The notes: generated from the letters alone by a model not told the origin. 14,969 nucleotides of DNA from an uncultured Clostridia bacterium (GCA_937915925.1 CALGGM010000004.1:1-14969), one strand, 5' to 3'; positions 1 to 6,019 are shown, counted from the first letter of the stretch. Translations and numbers: made by a program.

Positions 1-143
1 TCTTCCTCCTCCTGCGCCGGTTCGGGCGCGGCGTCGGTCGCTTTAGCCTCGGGCGCGGTCTCGGGCGCGGCGGGCGTCAGTCCGCACGCGGCAAGAAGCA
101 TGAATGCCATGCCAAGGCACAGCACGGAAATGATTCGTTTCAT
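1..143 (-). CDS. Lipoprotein, N-terminal part only (runs off left edge)
   Basis: The reading frame starts at ATG 143-141 and is open to the window edge (about 47 codons visible). Residues 1-20 form a lipoprotein signal: basic MKR start, hydrophobic core, and an LLAAC lipobox with the cysteine at position 20. After this comes a low-complexity stretch rich in Pro, Ala and Glu, like the linkers of the other lipoproteins in this window. The start is fixed by GGAGGAATT 5 nt upstream. A separate promoter-like element lies at 208-180, so it is probably its own transcription unit, downstream of the redox operon's terminator. The functional domain lies outside the window, so no function can be given; a solute-binding or lipocalin-like lipoprotein is possible. 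Confidence 0.8.
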   Translation of the reverse strand, partial: MKRIISVLCLGMAFMLLAACGLTPAAPETAPEAKATDAAPEPAQEEE

Positions 144-179
144 ATAATTCCTCCGGGAGCGATTTGTCGCTCGCCGACC

Positions 180-208
180 ATTGTAGTATGCCGCGCCGTC
201 AAAAGCAA
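180..208 (-). promoter_or_regulatory. Putative sigma-A promoter of the left-edge lipoprotein
   Basis: On the minus strand TTGCTT (208-203) is separated by 17 nt from TACAAT (185-180), which matches TATAAT in 5 of 6 positions. The predicted start near 173 gives a leader of about 30 nt before the ATG at 143. The -35 match is only moderate. Confidence 0.45.
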
Positions 209-259
209 GCGCCGCGCAGAAGAGTTCAGAAAATGTTGATATTTGGGGAATGCACGCGT

Positions 260-307
260 AACAATCCCCCAGTCTGCTTCGCAGCCAGCCCCCTTTACAC
301 AAGGGGG
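260..307 (+). repeat. GACAACCC-family intergenic repeat, half copy
   Basis: This stretch begins AACAATCCCCC, has a small hairpin TGCTTCGCA, and ends in the hairpin CCCCCTT-TACAC-AAGGGGG (289-307). The same order (ACAAYCC end, GTC, small TTCG-type hairpin, G/C-rich hairpin with a TRCAC-type loop) recurs at 10933-10983 and, inverted, at 9454-9500. It is related to the longer two-ended element at 7085-7216. Confidence 0.6.
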
Positions 308-318
308 CCAAGGCATTG

Positions 319-350
319 AAAAAAGGAAGATTTCCCTCGGGAAATCCTCC
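319..350 (-). terminator. Rho-independent terminator of the redox operon
   Basis: Read on the minus strand, the 12-nt arm GGAGGATTTCCC faces GGGAAATCTTCC across a very short loop, with one G-U pair, followed by six U. It lies 25 nt after the last stop codon (375) of the minus-strand operon, and so marks the operon end. Confidence 0.85.
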
Positions 351-374
351 TCCATTCTGCATTCTGCGTTTCCG

Positions 375-1511
375 TCATTCCTGTTTTTCAAACGCCTCCG
401 CGACGGATCCGAGCAGGGTGCGGATCGGCAGATGCTGCGGGCAGACCTTTTCGCACTTGCCGCACTTGATGCAGTCCGACGCCTTGCCGTGCCCGACAGT
501 GAGCACCTCCTCGTAATAAAACGCCGCATTCCAATCATGGAACGCCTCGTGCGCGTTCAGCACTGCGAACTGGTCGGGGATCAGAATGTCCTTCGGGCAG
601 TGGTTCTCCTCGATGCAGTAGCGGCAGGCGGTGCAGGGGACGAGATTCAGGCTTTTGAAGATGTCGCAGACCTTTTTTACGGCGTCGAACTCGCGCGCGT
701 CCAGCGGACGGAAGTCGCGCATCGCGGACAGGTTGTCGGTCATCTGCGCCATGTCGCTCATGCCGGAGAGCACCATCGCCATATTCGGAAAGCTCGCCGC
801 AAAGCGGAGCGCGTAGCTCGCGTTGCTGCCGCCGTTTAAGCCGCGCAGGACCTAGTCTGCCTCCTTCGGGAGGTTCACAAGGCTGCCGCCCTTGACCGGC
901 TCCATGACGATCACGGGCTTGCTGTGCTTTTCGCAGACCTCATAGACCTTGCGGCTTTCGACCGACGCGTCCTCGTAATCGACGTAATTGAACTGGATCT
1001 GCACGATCTCGATCTCCGGGTGCTCGGTTAAAATCCGATCGAGCACGTCCGCCTTGTCGTGGAAGGAGATGCCGAAGTGCCGGATCAGCCCTTCCTCTTT
1101 GAACGCGTACGCGGTTTCGTACGCCTTGCAGCGCGTGAACTTCTCGTAGTTTGCCTTGTCCTGCGCGTGCATCAGATAGAAATCGAAATAATCGACGCCG
1201 CAAAGCTCCAGCTGGCTTAAAAAGAACGGACGGATGTCCTCCTGCTTTTTGAAATACGGGTCGGTCAGCTTGTCGGTGAGAAGGAACCGGCTGCGGTCAT
1301 AGCGCTTCGCCACGCAGTCGCGGATCGCGGTTTCGCTCTTGCCGTTGAGGTAGCCGTGCGCGGTGTCGAAATAATTGAAGCCGGCGTCGATGAACGCGTC
1401 CGCCATCCGCGAGAACTCGCCGTAATCGACCTCGCCGTCCTTCATCGGCAGGCGCATACAGCCGAAGCCGAAGTTGCCGTTGATCTCCGGAAAGAATTTG
1501 CTCTGTTTCAT
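375..1511 (-). pseudogene. 4Fe-4S aldo/keto reductase interrupted by one in-frame TAG
   Basis: A NAD(P)H-type aldo/keto reductase with a C-terminal ferredoxin-like domain. From ATG 1511 (GGAGG 9 nt upstream) the frame spans 378 residues to TGA 375, the usual length of this family. The only lesion is TAG at 854-852 (codon 220). The AKR barrel shows the tetrad D49, Y54, K81, H115. After the TAG the same frame continues with VLRGLNGGS and SYALRFAASFP, as in intact relatives. Two cysteine groups follow: C293, C296, C299, C305, and C347, C350, C353, C357, the last in CIKCGKCEKVCP, consistent with two [4Fe-4S] clusters. It is the last operon gene, 16 bp after the NTF2-like gene. Without readthrough it gives a 219-residue truncated barrel, with a possible internal restart at ATG 782. 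The TAG could be a nonsense mutation, a sequencing error or a read-through codon. Confidence 0.88.
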
Positions 1512-1527
1512 GGGTCCATACCTCCGT

Positions 1528-1896
1528 TCAATATGTGCTTGCTTTTGCGTGCGTCAGTTTCCAGACGCCGTCGACGCGCCGAAGCGTGAAGAAAAGCGCA
1601 AGCCGCCACGTGTGCCATCCGCCGCCGAACACCGCCGCTCTGACGCGGCTGTGACCGTTCATGCGGGCGGCGTCGCCGTCGACCGCGATTGTAAGCGATT
1701 CGGTCGTTTCCGACGCGTAGTTCAGGGTGCCGTTTAAGATGCTGTCGATGTACGTTTCGCGATCCTGCCGCATGCCGGTCATGTGTTCGAGAACGAAGCC
1801 TTCATCGTGCACGCGCAGAAGCGCCGTCCGATCCTTTCGCACCATGGCGGCGTACATGTCGTGATAGAGCGCTTCGATCTGCTCGCGATCCGTCAT
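1528..1896 (-). CDS. NTF2/SnoaL-like domain protein
   Basis: A 122-residue protein starting MTDREQIEALYHDMYAAM. It is a small cone-shaped alpha+beta fold of the nuclear transport factor 2-like (SnoaL/DUF4440) type: an N-terminal amphipathic helix, then alternating beta strands ending in a typical VWKLTHAKAS strand. Such proteins bind small hydrophobic ligands or act as isomerases or hydrolases; the substrate here is unknown. The frame is open further upstream, but the chosen ATG (1896) overlaps the TGA of the preceding flavodoxin gene as ATGA, and the upstream extension is Arg-rich shadow of the flavodoxin, so this start is well supported. Translational coupling to the flavodoxin is likely. 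No signal peptide is seen, so it should be cytoplasmic. Confidence 0.85.
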   Translation of the reverse strand: MTDREQIEALYHDMYAAMVRKDRTALLRVHDEGFVLEHMTGMRQDRETYIDSILNGTLNYASETTESLTIAVDGDAARMNGHSRVRAAVFGGGWHTWRLALFFTLRRVDGVWKLTHAKASTY

Positions 1897-2405
1897 ACCT
1901 GTTCCTTTGCCCACTTTGCGACCGCGCTCTCGCTGTTCTTCGCGTCCGCTCCGTGCACGGCAAGTCCCTTCTTGACGTTCGCGTCCTTCAGCATGGACCG
2001 TAGATCGCGCTCGCAGTGTCCGAGCCCGCTGCCCTCGTGCGTCATCAGCGGCAGAATGTTCTTGCCGGACAGATCCAGCGCGTCGAGCTGCGTGAAGATC
2101 GCGCAGGGGAAGGTGCCCCACCAGCACGGGCCGCACACAAAAATGTTGTCGTACGCGGAGACGTCGGTGAGCATCTTTTTCAGCGCGGGACGCGCGTTGC
2201 TGCGGAGCTCGGTCTTCGCTTCCTCGATGCAGGTCATGTAGCTCGACGAATAGGGCTTGACGGTTTCGATCTCAAAAAGATCGCCGCCGACCGCTTTCTG
2301 AATGAATTCCGCACAGCGCTCGGTGTTGCCTTTTTCGAGCGATCTGATCGCGCCGTTGACATAGTTTTCGCCCTTGCGGGAGTAGTAGAGAATGAGATTA
2401 GCCAT
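1893..2405 (-). CDS. Flavodoxin (cytoplasmic, flavodoxin_4-like)
   Basis: A 170-residue one-domain flavodoxin without signal peptide. The N-terminal strand LILYYSRKGENY carries the FMN-phosphate loop (about residues 9-15). Residues 86-100 (DNIFVCGPCWWGTFP) form the second flavin loop, with a WW pair typical of the subfamily. The later STHEGSG-like segment appears as MTHEGSGLGH (121-130). It would shuttle one or two electrons via FMN, probably to or from operon partners. The start ATG 2405 has GGAGG 8 nt upstream and overlaps the end of the DUF4405 gene by 8 nt. It is paralogous to the lipoprotein flavodoxin at 3490-4224 (shared THEGSGL and DVKKGLA-type blocks). Five cysteines outside any known motif are notable but unexplained. 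Confidence 0.9.
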   Translation of the reverse strand: MANLILYYSRKGENYVNGAIRSLEKGNTERCAEFIQKAVGGDLFEIETVKPYSSSYMTCIEEAKTELRSNARPALKKMLTDVSAYDNIFVCGPCWWGTFPCAIFTQLDALDLSGKNILPLMTHEGSGLGHCERDLRSMLKDANVKKGLAVHGADAKNSESAVAKWAKEQV

Positions 2406-3063
2406 GATGTTTTCCTCCGATTCGATGTAATACGGTTTGTATTGTATTGCCGATCCACGCGAAGGCCGCGATGATCGACAGCATGTCAAGAAAGAACAGG
2501 ATCCGCGGCTCGTCAAAATCGAAATAGACGAATTGGTTTTGCAGCGTCATATACGCCCAAAGCCCGCGCGAGACAAACGCGTAGGCGCCGTATCCCGCGA
2601 GCAGGGTGAACGCGCAAAACAGCGCGATCAAAAGCGCTTTCCTTTGCCGCAGCGGAAGGAACATGCGCCTAAGGTGCAGCCCGAGATGCAGGCTCATCAG
2701 CGCAAAGCCCCAGTACGAGGTCAGAAGATGCACCGTGCGCGCCGTTGCCGACAGCCCCTTTGTGGGAAGAAACGTGTAAAGATGCTTCGACATCACAATG
2801 CCGGACAGCGGCAGCAGTACCGTGATCAGAAACAGCAGCAGGTTTACACCCGTTGAAAAAACGCGCTCCGGCGTTTGCCGTCCGCGAAACATCGCCGCCG
2901 TCGCCTTGCGGTTCAGAATATGATGCGCGACGAACAGCGCAAGCATCACGGTTCCCGCGATCTCATGCAGCAGCTCGCCGACGAGCGAGTACGCCATCAG
3001 CACCGGGAGCGCGGCGACCATCGCGGCGTCGACGGCGGTTCGCGCGATTTTGATACCCCTCAC
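2398..3063 (-). CDS. DUF4405 / cytochrome-b-like membrane protein
   Basis: A 221-residue integral membrane protein with about six hydrophobic segments (roughly 12-28, 32-50, 72-91, 110-132, 143-163, 188-207). It resembles DUF4405 proteins, which look like the membrane subunit of formate dehydrogenase or cytochrome b561. Four histidines are placed as pairs 14 residues apart in two helices (H33/H47 and H112/H126), the spacing used to hold two b-type hemes; H48 and H130 are extra. The start is taken as GTG 3063, which overlaps the cupin stop codon as GTGA; an ATG 14 codons later lacks a ribosome binding site and would remove part of helix 1. Its end overlaps the flavodoxin start by 8 nt. A role in moving electrons across the membrane between flavodoxins is inference. 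Confidence 0.82.
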   Translation of the reverse strand: MRGIKIARTAVDAAMVAALPVLMAYSLVGELLHEIAGTVMLALFVAHHILNRKATAAMFRGRQTPERVFSTGVNLLLFLITVLLPLSGIVMSKHLYTFLPTKGLSATARTVHLLTSYWGFALMSLHLGLHLRRMFLPLRQRKALLIALFCAFTLLAGYGAYAFVSRGLWAYMTLQNQFVYFDFDEPRILFFLDMLSIIAAFAWIGNTIQTVLHRIGGKHHG

Positions 3064-3479
3064 AGCGCGAGATATGCCTCGTCCGAAACCGGCTCGCACC
3101 ATTCGGTACTGCCGTTCTCGCCCGGGATCTCCAAAGCGATATGTGCAAACCACGAATCCTTTTTCGCGCCGTGCCAATGTCTGACATTTGCGGGAATCAC
3201 CACGACGTCGCCGGGCTTCAGGCTTCTTGCGGGGCTGCCTGCCTCCTGATACCAGCCCTCGCCCGCGGTGCAGATCAAAAGCTGACCGCCGTCCTTTGAA
3301 GCATGGTGAATGTGCCAGTTGTTGCGGCAGCCCGGCGCAAAGGTCACGTTCGCCAAAAACAGCGGGCAGGTTTTCGGATCGGTCAGCGGATTCAGGTATG
3401 AATTGCCGACAAAATATTTTGCGTACGCGTCGTTCGGCTGTCCAATGCCGAACACATTTTCCTGTTCAAAAGCGTTCAT
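3060..3479 (-). CDS. Cupin domain protein
   Basis: A 139-residue single-domain cupin of the type often found beside carboxymuconolactone decarboxylases and aldo/keto reductases. Metal-binding residues are visible: WHIHH (H56, H58, H59) and HWHG (H101, H103) with a further FAHIALE (H113). The usual glutamate of motif 1 appears to be glutamine (GGQ, Q66), as in many members of this subfamily. Start ATG 3479 is preceded by a strong AAGGAGG 5 nt upstream. The lipoprotein flavodoxin stop is only 10 nt away, and the stop codon is shared with the GTG start of the DUF4405 gene. The substrate cannot be told from sequence; a small sensor or isomerase role in the redox operon is possible. Confidence 0.9.
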   Translation of the reverse strand: MNAFEQENVFGIGQPNDAYAKYFVGNSYLNPLTDPKTCPLFLANVTFAPGCRNNWHIHHASKDGGQLLICTAGEGWYQEAGSPARSLKPGDVVVIPANVRHWHGAKKDSWFAHIALEIPGENGSTEWCEPVSDEAYLAL

Positions 3480-3489
3480 GGATGCCTCC

Positions 3490-4224
3490 TTAATATCCGA
3501 GTTCGTTTAGCCAGCTTTGCACCTTTGTCTGTACGCCTGCGCGATCGTTCTGACAGTCCGCGCCGCGGATCGCAAGCCCCTTTTTCACGTCCGCGCCCGG
3601 TACGGCGGCGGAAAGCTTCCTGTCGAAGCCTGCAAGCCCGCTGCCCTCGTGCGTGGAGAACGGGATGAGCGTTTTGCCTGAAAGATCCGCGCTTTCAAAG
3701 AAGGTGTAAAGGATCATCGGCCAGTCGCCCCACCAGACCGGCGCGCCGATAAACACCGTGTCATAGCCGGACAGGTCGGGGATCGCGTCGCGGATGGCAG
3801 GACGCGCGTTCTCGTTCTGCTCCCGTTTCGCAACGTCGGTCAGCACGTCGTAGGTGTACGGGTAGGTATCCGTTTCCGGAAGGATCTCATAGAGATCCGC
3901 GCCGATCTCCTCCGCGATCAGCTTTGCGACGATCGCCGTATTGCCCTCGTCGATCACGCCGACGCTGTACTGCTCGCCTGTGCGGGAAAAGTACACGACC
4001 AGCGTCGATGCGTGCGGCGCTTCCTCCGCCGGTTCCGGTTCGAAGGGCAGCTCCGGCAGAACGATGGGTTCCGGATCCGAGGGGAATTCGATCGGCGCTT
4101 CGGTCGGCGCTTCCGTTTCGGCAGACGCTTCCGATTCCGCGGGAGCGGGGGAGGACTGCGGCGCCGCGCAGGCAGCGCTCAGCAGCAAGAGCAGCGAAAG
4201 GATCATAGGTAGGATTTTCTTCAT
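3490..4224 (-). CDS. Secreted flavodoxin-like lipoprotein
   Basis: A 244-residue protein with a lipoprotein signal (MKKILPMILSLLLLLSAAC, lipid-bearing C19), an acidic Pro/Glu/Ala/Thr linker (about 20-70) and a flavodoxin_4-type domain (73-244). The flavin-binding loops are LVVYFSRTGEQY (75-86) and APVWWGDWP; STHEGSGLAG follows. The domain is therefore predicted to sit outside the membrane, anchored by lipid, unlike its cytoplasmic paralogue in the same operon. AAGGAG lies 5 nt before ATG 4224. The SDR remnant stop is 9 nt upstream and the cupin start 10 nt downstream, so it is embedded in the operon. A flavin cofactor outside the cell needs a supply route, either export of FMN or covalent attachment; neither is visible here. 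Confidence 0.9.
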   Translation of the reverse strand: MKKILPMILSLLLLLSAACAAPQSSPAPAESEASAETEAPTEAPIEFPSDPEPIVLPELPFEPEPAEEAPHASTLVVYFSRTGEQYSVGVIDEGNTAIVAKLIAEEIGADLYEILPETDTYPYTYDVLTDVAKREQNENARPAIRDAIPDLSGYDTVFIGAPVWWGDWPMILYTFFESADLSGKTLIPFSTHEGSGLAGFDRKLSAAVPGADVKKGLAIRGADCQNDRAGVQTKVQSWLNELGY

Positions 4225-4233
4225 ATAAACTCC

Positions 4234-4401
4234 TTATTGTTTCGGCTGCAAAGGACCGTAATAATAGCTTGCCGTCGCGCCGCCGTCCGCAAGGAACGTG
4301 GAGCCGGTGATAAACGCGCCCGCGTCGCTCAGCAGCAGCTCCGCAATGTTCGCCATCTCGTCCGCGGTGCCGGGTCTGCGTGCCGGACACTTAGCAAACA
4401 T
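4234..4401 (-). pseudogene. Short-chain dehydrogenase/reductase, C-terminal remnant
   Basis: From ATG 4401 to TAA 4234 lie 55 codons that match only the last part of an SDR: a PARRPGTADEMANIAELLLS helix and GAFITGSTFLADGG, the region that closes the Rossmann fold and part of the subunit interface. The nucleotide-binding TGxxxGxG motif and the YxxxK catalytic residues are absent. SDR-like sequence (ITGDFYKN) may continue upstream to about 4425, then an in-frame TAA occurs in the -10 box of the operon promoter. The stop is 9 nt before the lipoprotein flavodoxin start, so the fragment was once a full operon gene. It has no good ribosome binding site, so whether it is translated is doubtful. Confidence 0.82.
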
Positions 4402-4430
4402 GTTCTTATAAAAGTCGCCTGTTATCTTTT

Positions 4431-4460
4431 ATTATAATGGAACGAACCGTACGATTGCAA
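4431..4460 (-). promoter_or_regulatory. Putative promoter of the redox operon
   Basis: Minus-strand TTGCAA (4460-4455), 18 nt spacer, then a perfect TATAAT (4436-4431). Transcription would start near 4424, just inside the truncated SDR gene. No regulator gene or clear operator is visible. Confidence 0.6.
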
Positions 4461-4488
4461 GAGGAAATGGGGCGGCGAGGACAATCCG

Positions 4489-4598
4489 GTAGGGGGCGAC
4501 GACCTCAGCGCCCCGTCAGATAACAGGTCAGCGGACGACCAAGGGTCATCCCTACAAGGTGCAATTCATCCCGTTGGGGCGGATCGCATCCGATTGCC
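4489..4598. repeat. Cluster of GTAGGG-hairpin palindromic repeats
   Basis: Three related units fill most of the gene-free stretch 4461-4604. Unit one is GTAGG then GGGGCG/CGCCCC (4493-4498 with 4509-4514). Unit two is inverted and ends CCCTAC at 4555, with an imperfect stem GGACGACC/GGTCATCC (4533-4551). Unit three is degenerate, GTTGGGGCGGATCGC (from 4573). Related single copies occur at 9406-9432 and 11005-11030. Confidence 0.6.
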
Positions 4599-4604
4599 GC
4601 CAAC

Positions 4605-4633
4605 AAAAAGAAGCCGCCACGATGGACGGTTTC
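4605..4633 (-). terminator. Rho-independent terminator of the zinc-ribbon gene
   Basis: On the minus strand GAAACCGTCC and TGGCGGCTTC form a stem with two mismatches and an ATCG loop, followed by five U. It starts 17 nt after the TAA at 4651. Confidence 0.65.
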
Positions 4634-4650
4634 CTTTTGGATGAAAGGTG

Positions 4651-4932
4651 TTATCTGCCGCGGCGCGCTGCGAAGCACTCCGAGCAATAGATCGGCTTGT
4701 CGTTTCTCGGCTGGAACGGCACCTTGGTGGGCTTGCCGCAGGAGGCGCAAACCGCGTCGAACATCTCGCGGGGCGCTTGGCCGCGCGCTGCGTTCTTGCG
4801 TGCTCTCCGGCATTCCGGGCAGCGGACGGGGTCGTTTTTGAAGTCGTTCTTGGCGTAAAATTCCTGCTCGCCCGCGCTGAAAATGAATTCCTTGCCGCAG
4901 TCTCTGCAAACCAGTGTTCTGTCTTCGTACAT
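4651..4932 (-). CDS. Zinc-ribbon protein with four CxxC motifs
   Basis: A 93-residue protein, MYEDRTLVCRDCGKEF at the start, resembling the probable zinc-ribbon family (PF13451-like) found in Clostridia. Four CxxC pairs are visible: C9/C12, C38/C41, C62/C65 and C83/C86, enough for two zinc sites. The middle segment (44-58) is strongly basic, which suggests nucleic acid binding, but the function of the family is not known to me. The ATG at 4932 is chosen over an upstream in-frame ATG (5004) because MYEDRTLVC is the usual family start, and because the upstream part would translate the structured RNA. The ribosome binding site is weak (AAGGG about 14 nt away). The gene starts 36 nt after the structured RNA and probably shares its promoter. 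Confidence 0.85.
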   Translation of the reverse strand: MYEDRTLVCRDCGKEFIFSAGEQEFYAKNDFKNDPVRCPECRRARKNAARGQAPREMFDAVCASCGKPTKVPFQPRNDKPIYCSECFAARRGR

Positions 4933-4967
4933 GATGATTTCTGATTCCCTTCGATTTTCGATGATTT

Positions 4968-5189
4968 GACACCCGCATTCGGCTGACCTGGTCTTTGCCC
5001 CCACACTCGCCGGCAGGAGGGTTCGCTCCTAAAGCAACGCTTCCCCACTACTGCCCCTCTCGGCGGTTTCCCGCCGGCCGGACTTACTTCTAAGCCGCAC
5101 CATGCTCACGGGCGCTTTGGCCCGCTTATGTGGATCGTTTCGCCTGCGACTGGCATCGACTTGCAACCACAGACCCGAACCCGGACATC
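4968..5189 (-). ncRNA. Structured RNA of about 222 nt, raiA-motif candidate
   Basis: A closing helix pairs GATGTCCGGGTTCGG (5189-5175) with CCGAATGCGGGTGTC (4982-4968): 14 of 15 positions pair (including G-U). The predicted transcription start from the promoter at 5224-5196 falls on its first base. Inside are further complementary arms: TGTGG/CCACA (5171-5167 with 5133-5129), CGGGC/GCCCG (5124-5120 with 5113-5109), a GGCGG-GAAA-CCGCC tetraloop hairpin (5075-5062), CCGGC/GCCGG (5081-5077 with 5014-5010) and GAGGG/CCCTC (5059-5055 with 5021-5017). There is no convincing coding frame and no U-tract terminator at its 3' end, so it may be processed or run into the zinc-ribbon mRNA. Size and complexity fit the raiA motif class, but the class name is from general resemblance only; the usual raiA and comFC neighbours are not present. 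Confidence 0.65.
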
Positions 5190-5195
5190 TCCACC

Positions 5196-5224
5196 AGTAT
5201 AAACCATTTGCCCGTAAATGGCAA
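5196..5224 (-). promoter_or_regulatory. Promoter of the structured RNA, with inverted repeats in the spacer
   Basis: Minus-strand TTGCCA (5224-5219), 17-nt spacer, TATACT (5201-5196); both boxes match consensus in 5 of 6 positions. Two overlapping perfect inverted repeats cover the -35 box and spacer: TTTGCC-7 nt-GGCAAA (5207-5225) and CCATTT-6 nt-AAATGG (5204-5221). They could be an operator, or a weak terminator hairpin for the gene ending at 5238. Confidence 0.7.
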
Positions 5225-5237
5225 AGGTTTTTTTCGG

Positions 5238-5828
5238 TTATCGGGATATATTATTGTGAGCGTCGGATCCGACGGGGACATTGTCATATTGCGCGCGAGG
5301 ACCGCCGACATACTTCGGCCGCGAAAACGCCATGACGAGGTTCGCTTCGCCGATGTGCCGTAAAGGACTGTGCACCGGTACGGCGACGCAATGCAGGTGC
5401 ATGCCGATCAGCGTGTCGCCGACGTCGATGCCGAGCCGCGCCTGTCCGTTCAGGGATTCGACCATGACCGCGTCCTCGACGCGCGCATACGCTTCGGTCA
5501 CGCACGCGCCGCCCGCGTGCAGCCACGGGCGCACCCAGACCTGCTGGAGGTTATACTTCTGCATCGTCGCGCGGCTCACGCAGAGCGAGCGGTTGATGTG
5601 CTCGCACCCCTGCACCGCAAGGTCGAGCCCGGCTTCCTTCACAAGCGGGAGCAGCGCGTCAAGGAGCGCCTTTGCCGCTTCCTCGGACGAGCCCGAGCCG
5701 ATGCGCTTTCCGACGATCTCGCTGGTCGAGCAGCCGAGCACCAGGAGCGTTCCCGGCTCCGGCTTTGCCGCGTTCATCAGGATTTCAAATGCCTCTTTTA
5801 CCTGTTCTTTGATTTCCGTTTCGTTCAT
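5238..5828 (-). CDS. TIGR01440 / UPF0340 family protein (YwlG-like)
   Basis: A 196-residue cytoplasmic protein of the UPF0340 family, matching its usual length. Typical blocks are LLVLGCSTSEIVGKRIGSGSS (about residues 30-50), VQGCEHINRSL (about 73-83) and the C-terminal IGMHLHCVAVPVHSPLRHIGEANL. The family function is not established; the arrangement resembles a CoA-ligand- or thiolase-like small-molecule binding fold. Start ATG 5828 has AAGGAG 7 nt upstream; the longer frame to 5861 is rejected because it would overlap that site and the leader hairpin. A divergent promoter at 6019-5991 gives a leader of about 156 nt, nearly all of it the hairpin array 5847-5980. The stop codon lies 13 nt before the -35 box of the structured-RNA promoter. 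Confidence 0.88.
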   Translation of the reverse strand: MNETEIKEQVKEAFEILMNAAKPEPGTLLVLGCSTSEIVGKRIGSGSSEEAAKALLDALLPLVKEAGLDLAVQGCEHINRSLCVSRATMQKYNLQQVWVRPWLHAGGACVTEAYARVEDAVMVESLNGQARLGIDVGDTLIGMHLHCVAVPVHSPLRHIGEANLVMAFSRPKYVGGPRAQYDNVPVGSDAHNNISR

Positions 5829-5846
5829 GATGGTACTCCTTGTTAT

Positions 5847-5980
5847 GCGGCAAAGCCGCAATTCATTTTCAAAGATGCTTTGAATGAATTGACCTTGCGG
5901 TCATGAATTGGCTGACGCCGTGAATTGGCTGACGCCATGAATTGCGCTTACGCGCATGAATAGACGCCTCCGGCGTCATG
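5847..5980 (-). repeat. Tandem ATGAATT-hairpin array 1 (leader of the UPF0340 gene)
   Basis: Seven small hairpins are separated by ATGAATT or close variants. In plus orientation the stems are GCGGC/GCCGC (5847-5859), TTCAAAG/CTTTGAA (5868-5884), GACC/GGTC (5891-5902), GGC/GCC (5910-5919), GGC/GCC (5927-5936), GCGC/GCGC (5944-5955) and GACGCC/GGCGTC (5963-5977). Linkers are 7 nt. Stem sequences differ while pairing is kept. The first unit is inverted relative to the rest. Read with the gene (minus), the last unit is ATGAATT, then GCGGC/GCCGC, then AAGGAG after 5 nt. Confidence 0.85.
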
Positions 5981-5990
5981 GTTCGCCTTG

Positions 5991-6019
5991 AGTATATCCA
6001 TTCTCTTCGGCAAAGTCAA
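5991..6019 (-). promoter_or_regulatory. Promoter of the UPF0340 gene
   Basis: Minus-strand TTGACT (6019-6014), 17-nt spacer, TATACT (5996-5991). Predicted start near 5984, just before the hairpin array. The -35 box lies 12 bp from that of the divergent mutY promoter. Confidence 0.75.

Noticed and set aside
852..854. Genome-wide TAG reassignment
   Set aside because: Permease 2 ends with TAG at the expected family length, and readthrough there would run into a hairpin and unrelated sequence.
4651..5004. Longer zinc-ribbon start at 5004
   Set aside because: The added residues translate the 3' end of the structured RNA; the family begins at MYEDRTL.
4968..5189. RNase P, tmRNA, SRP RNA, T-box or cobalamin riboswitch
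   Set aside because: None of the signature motifs of these RNAs that I know could be placed in the sequence.
5847..5980. CRISPR array
   Set aside because: The constant part is only 7 nt and the variable parts are palindromes, not unrelated spacers; no cas genes are present.
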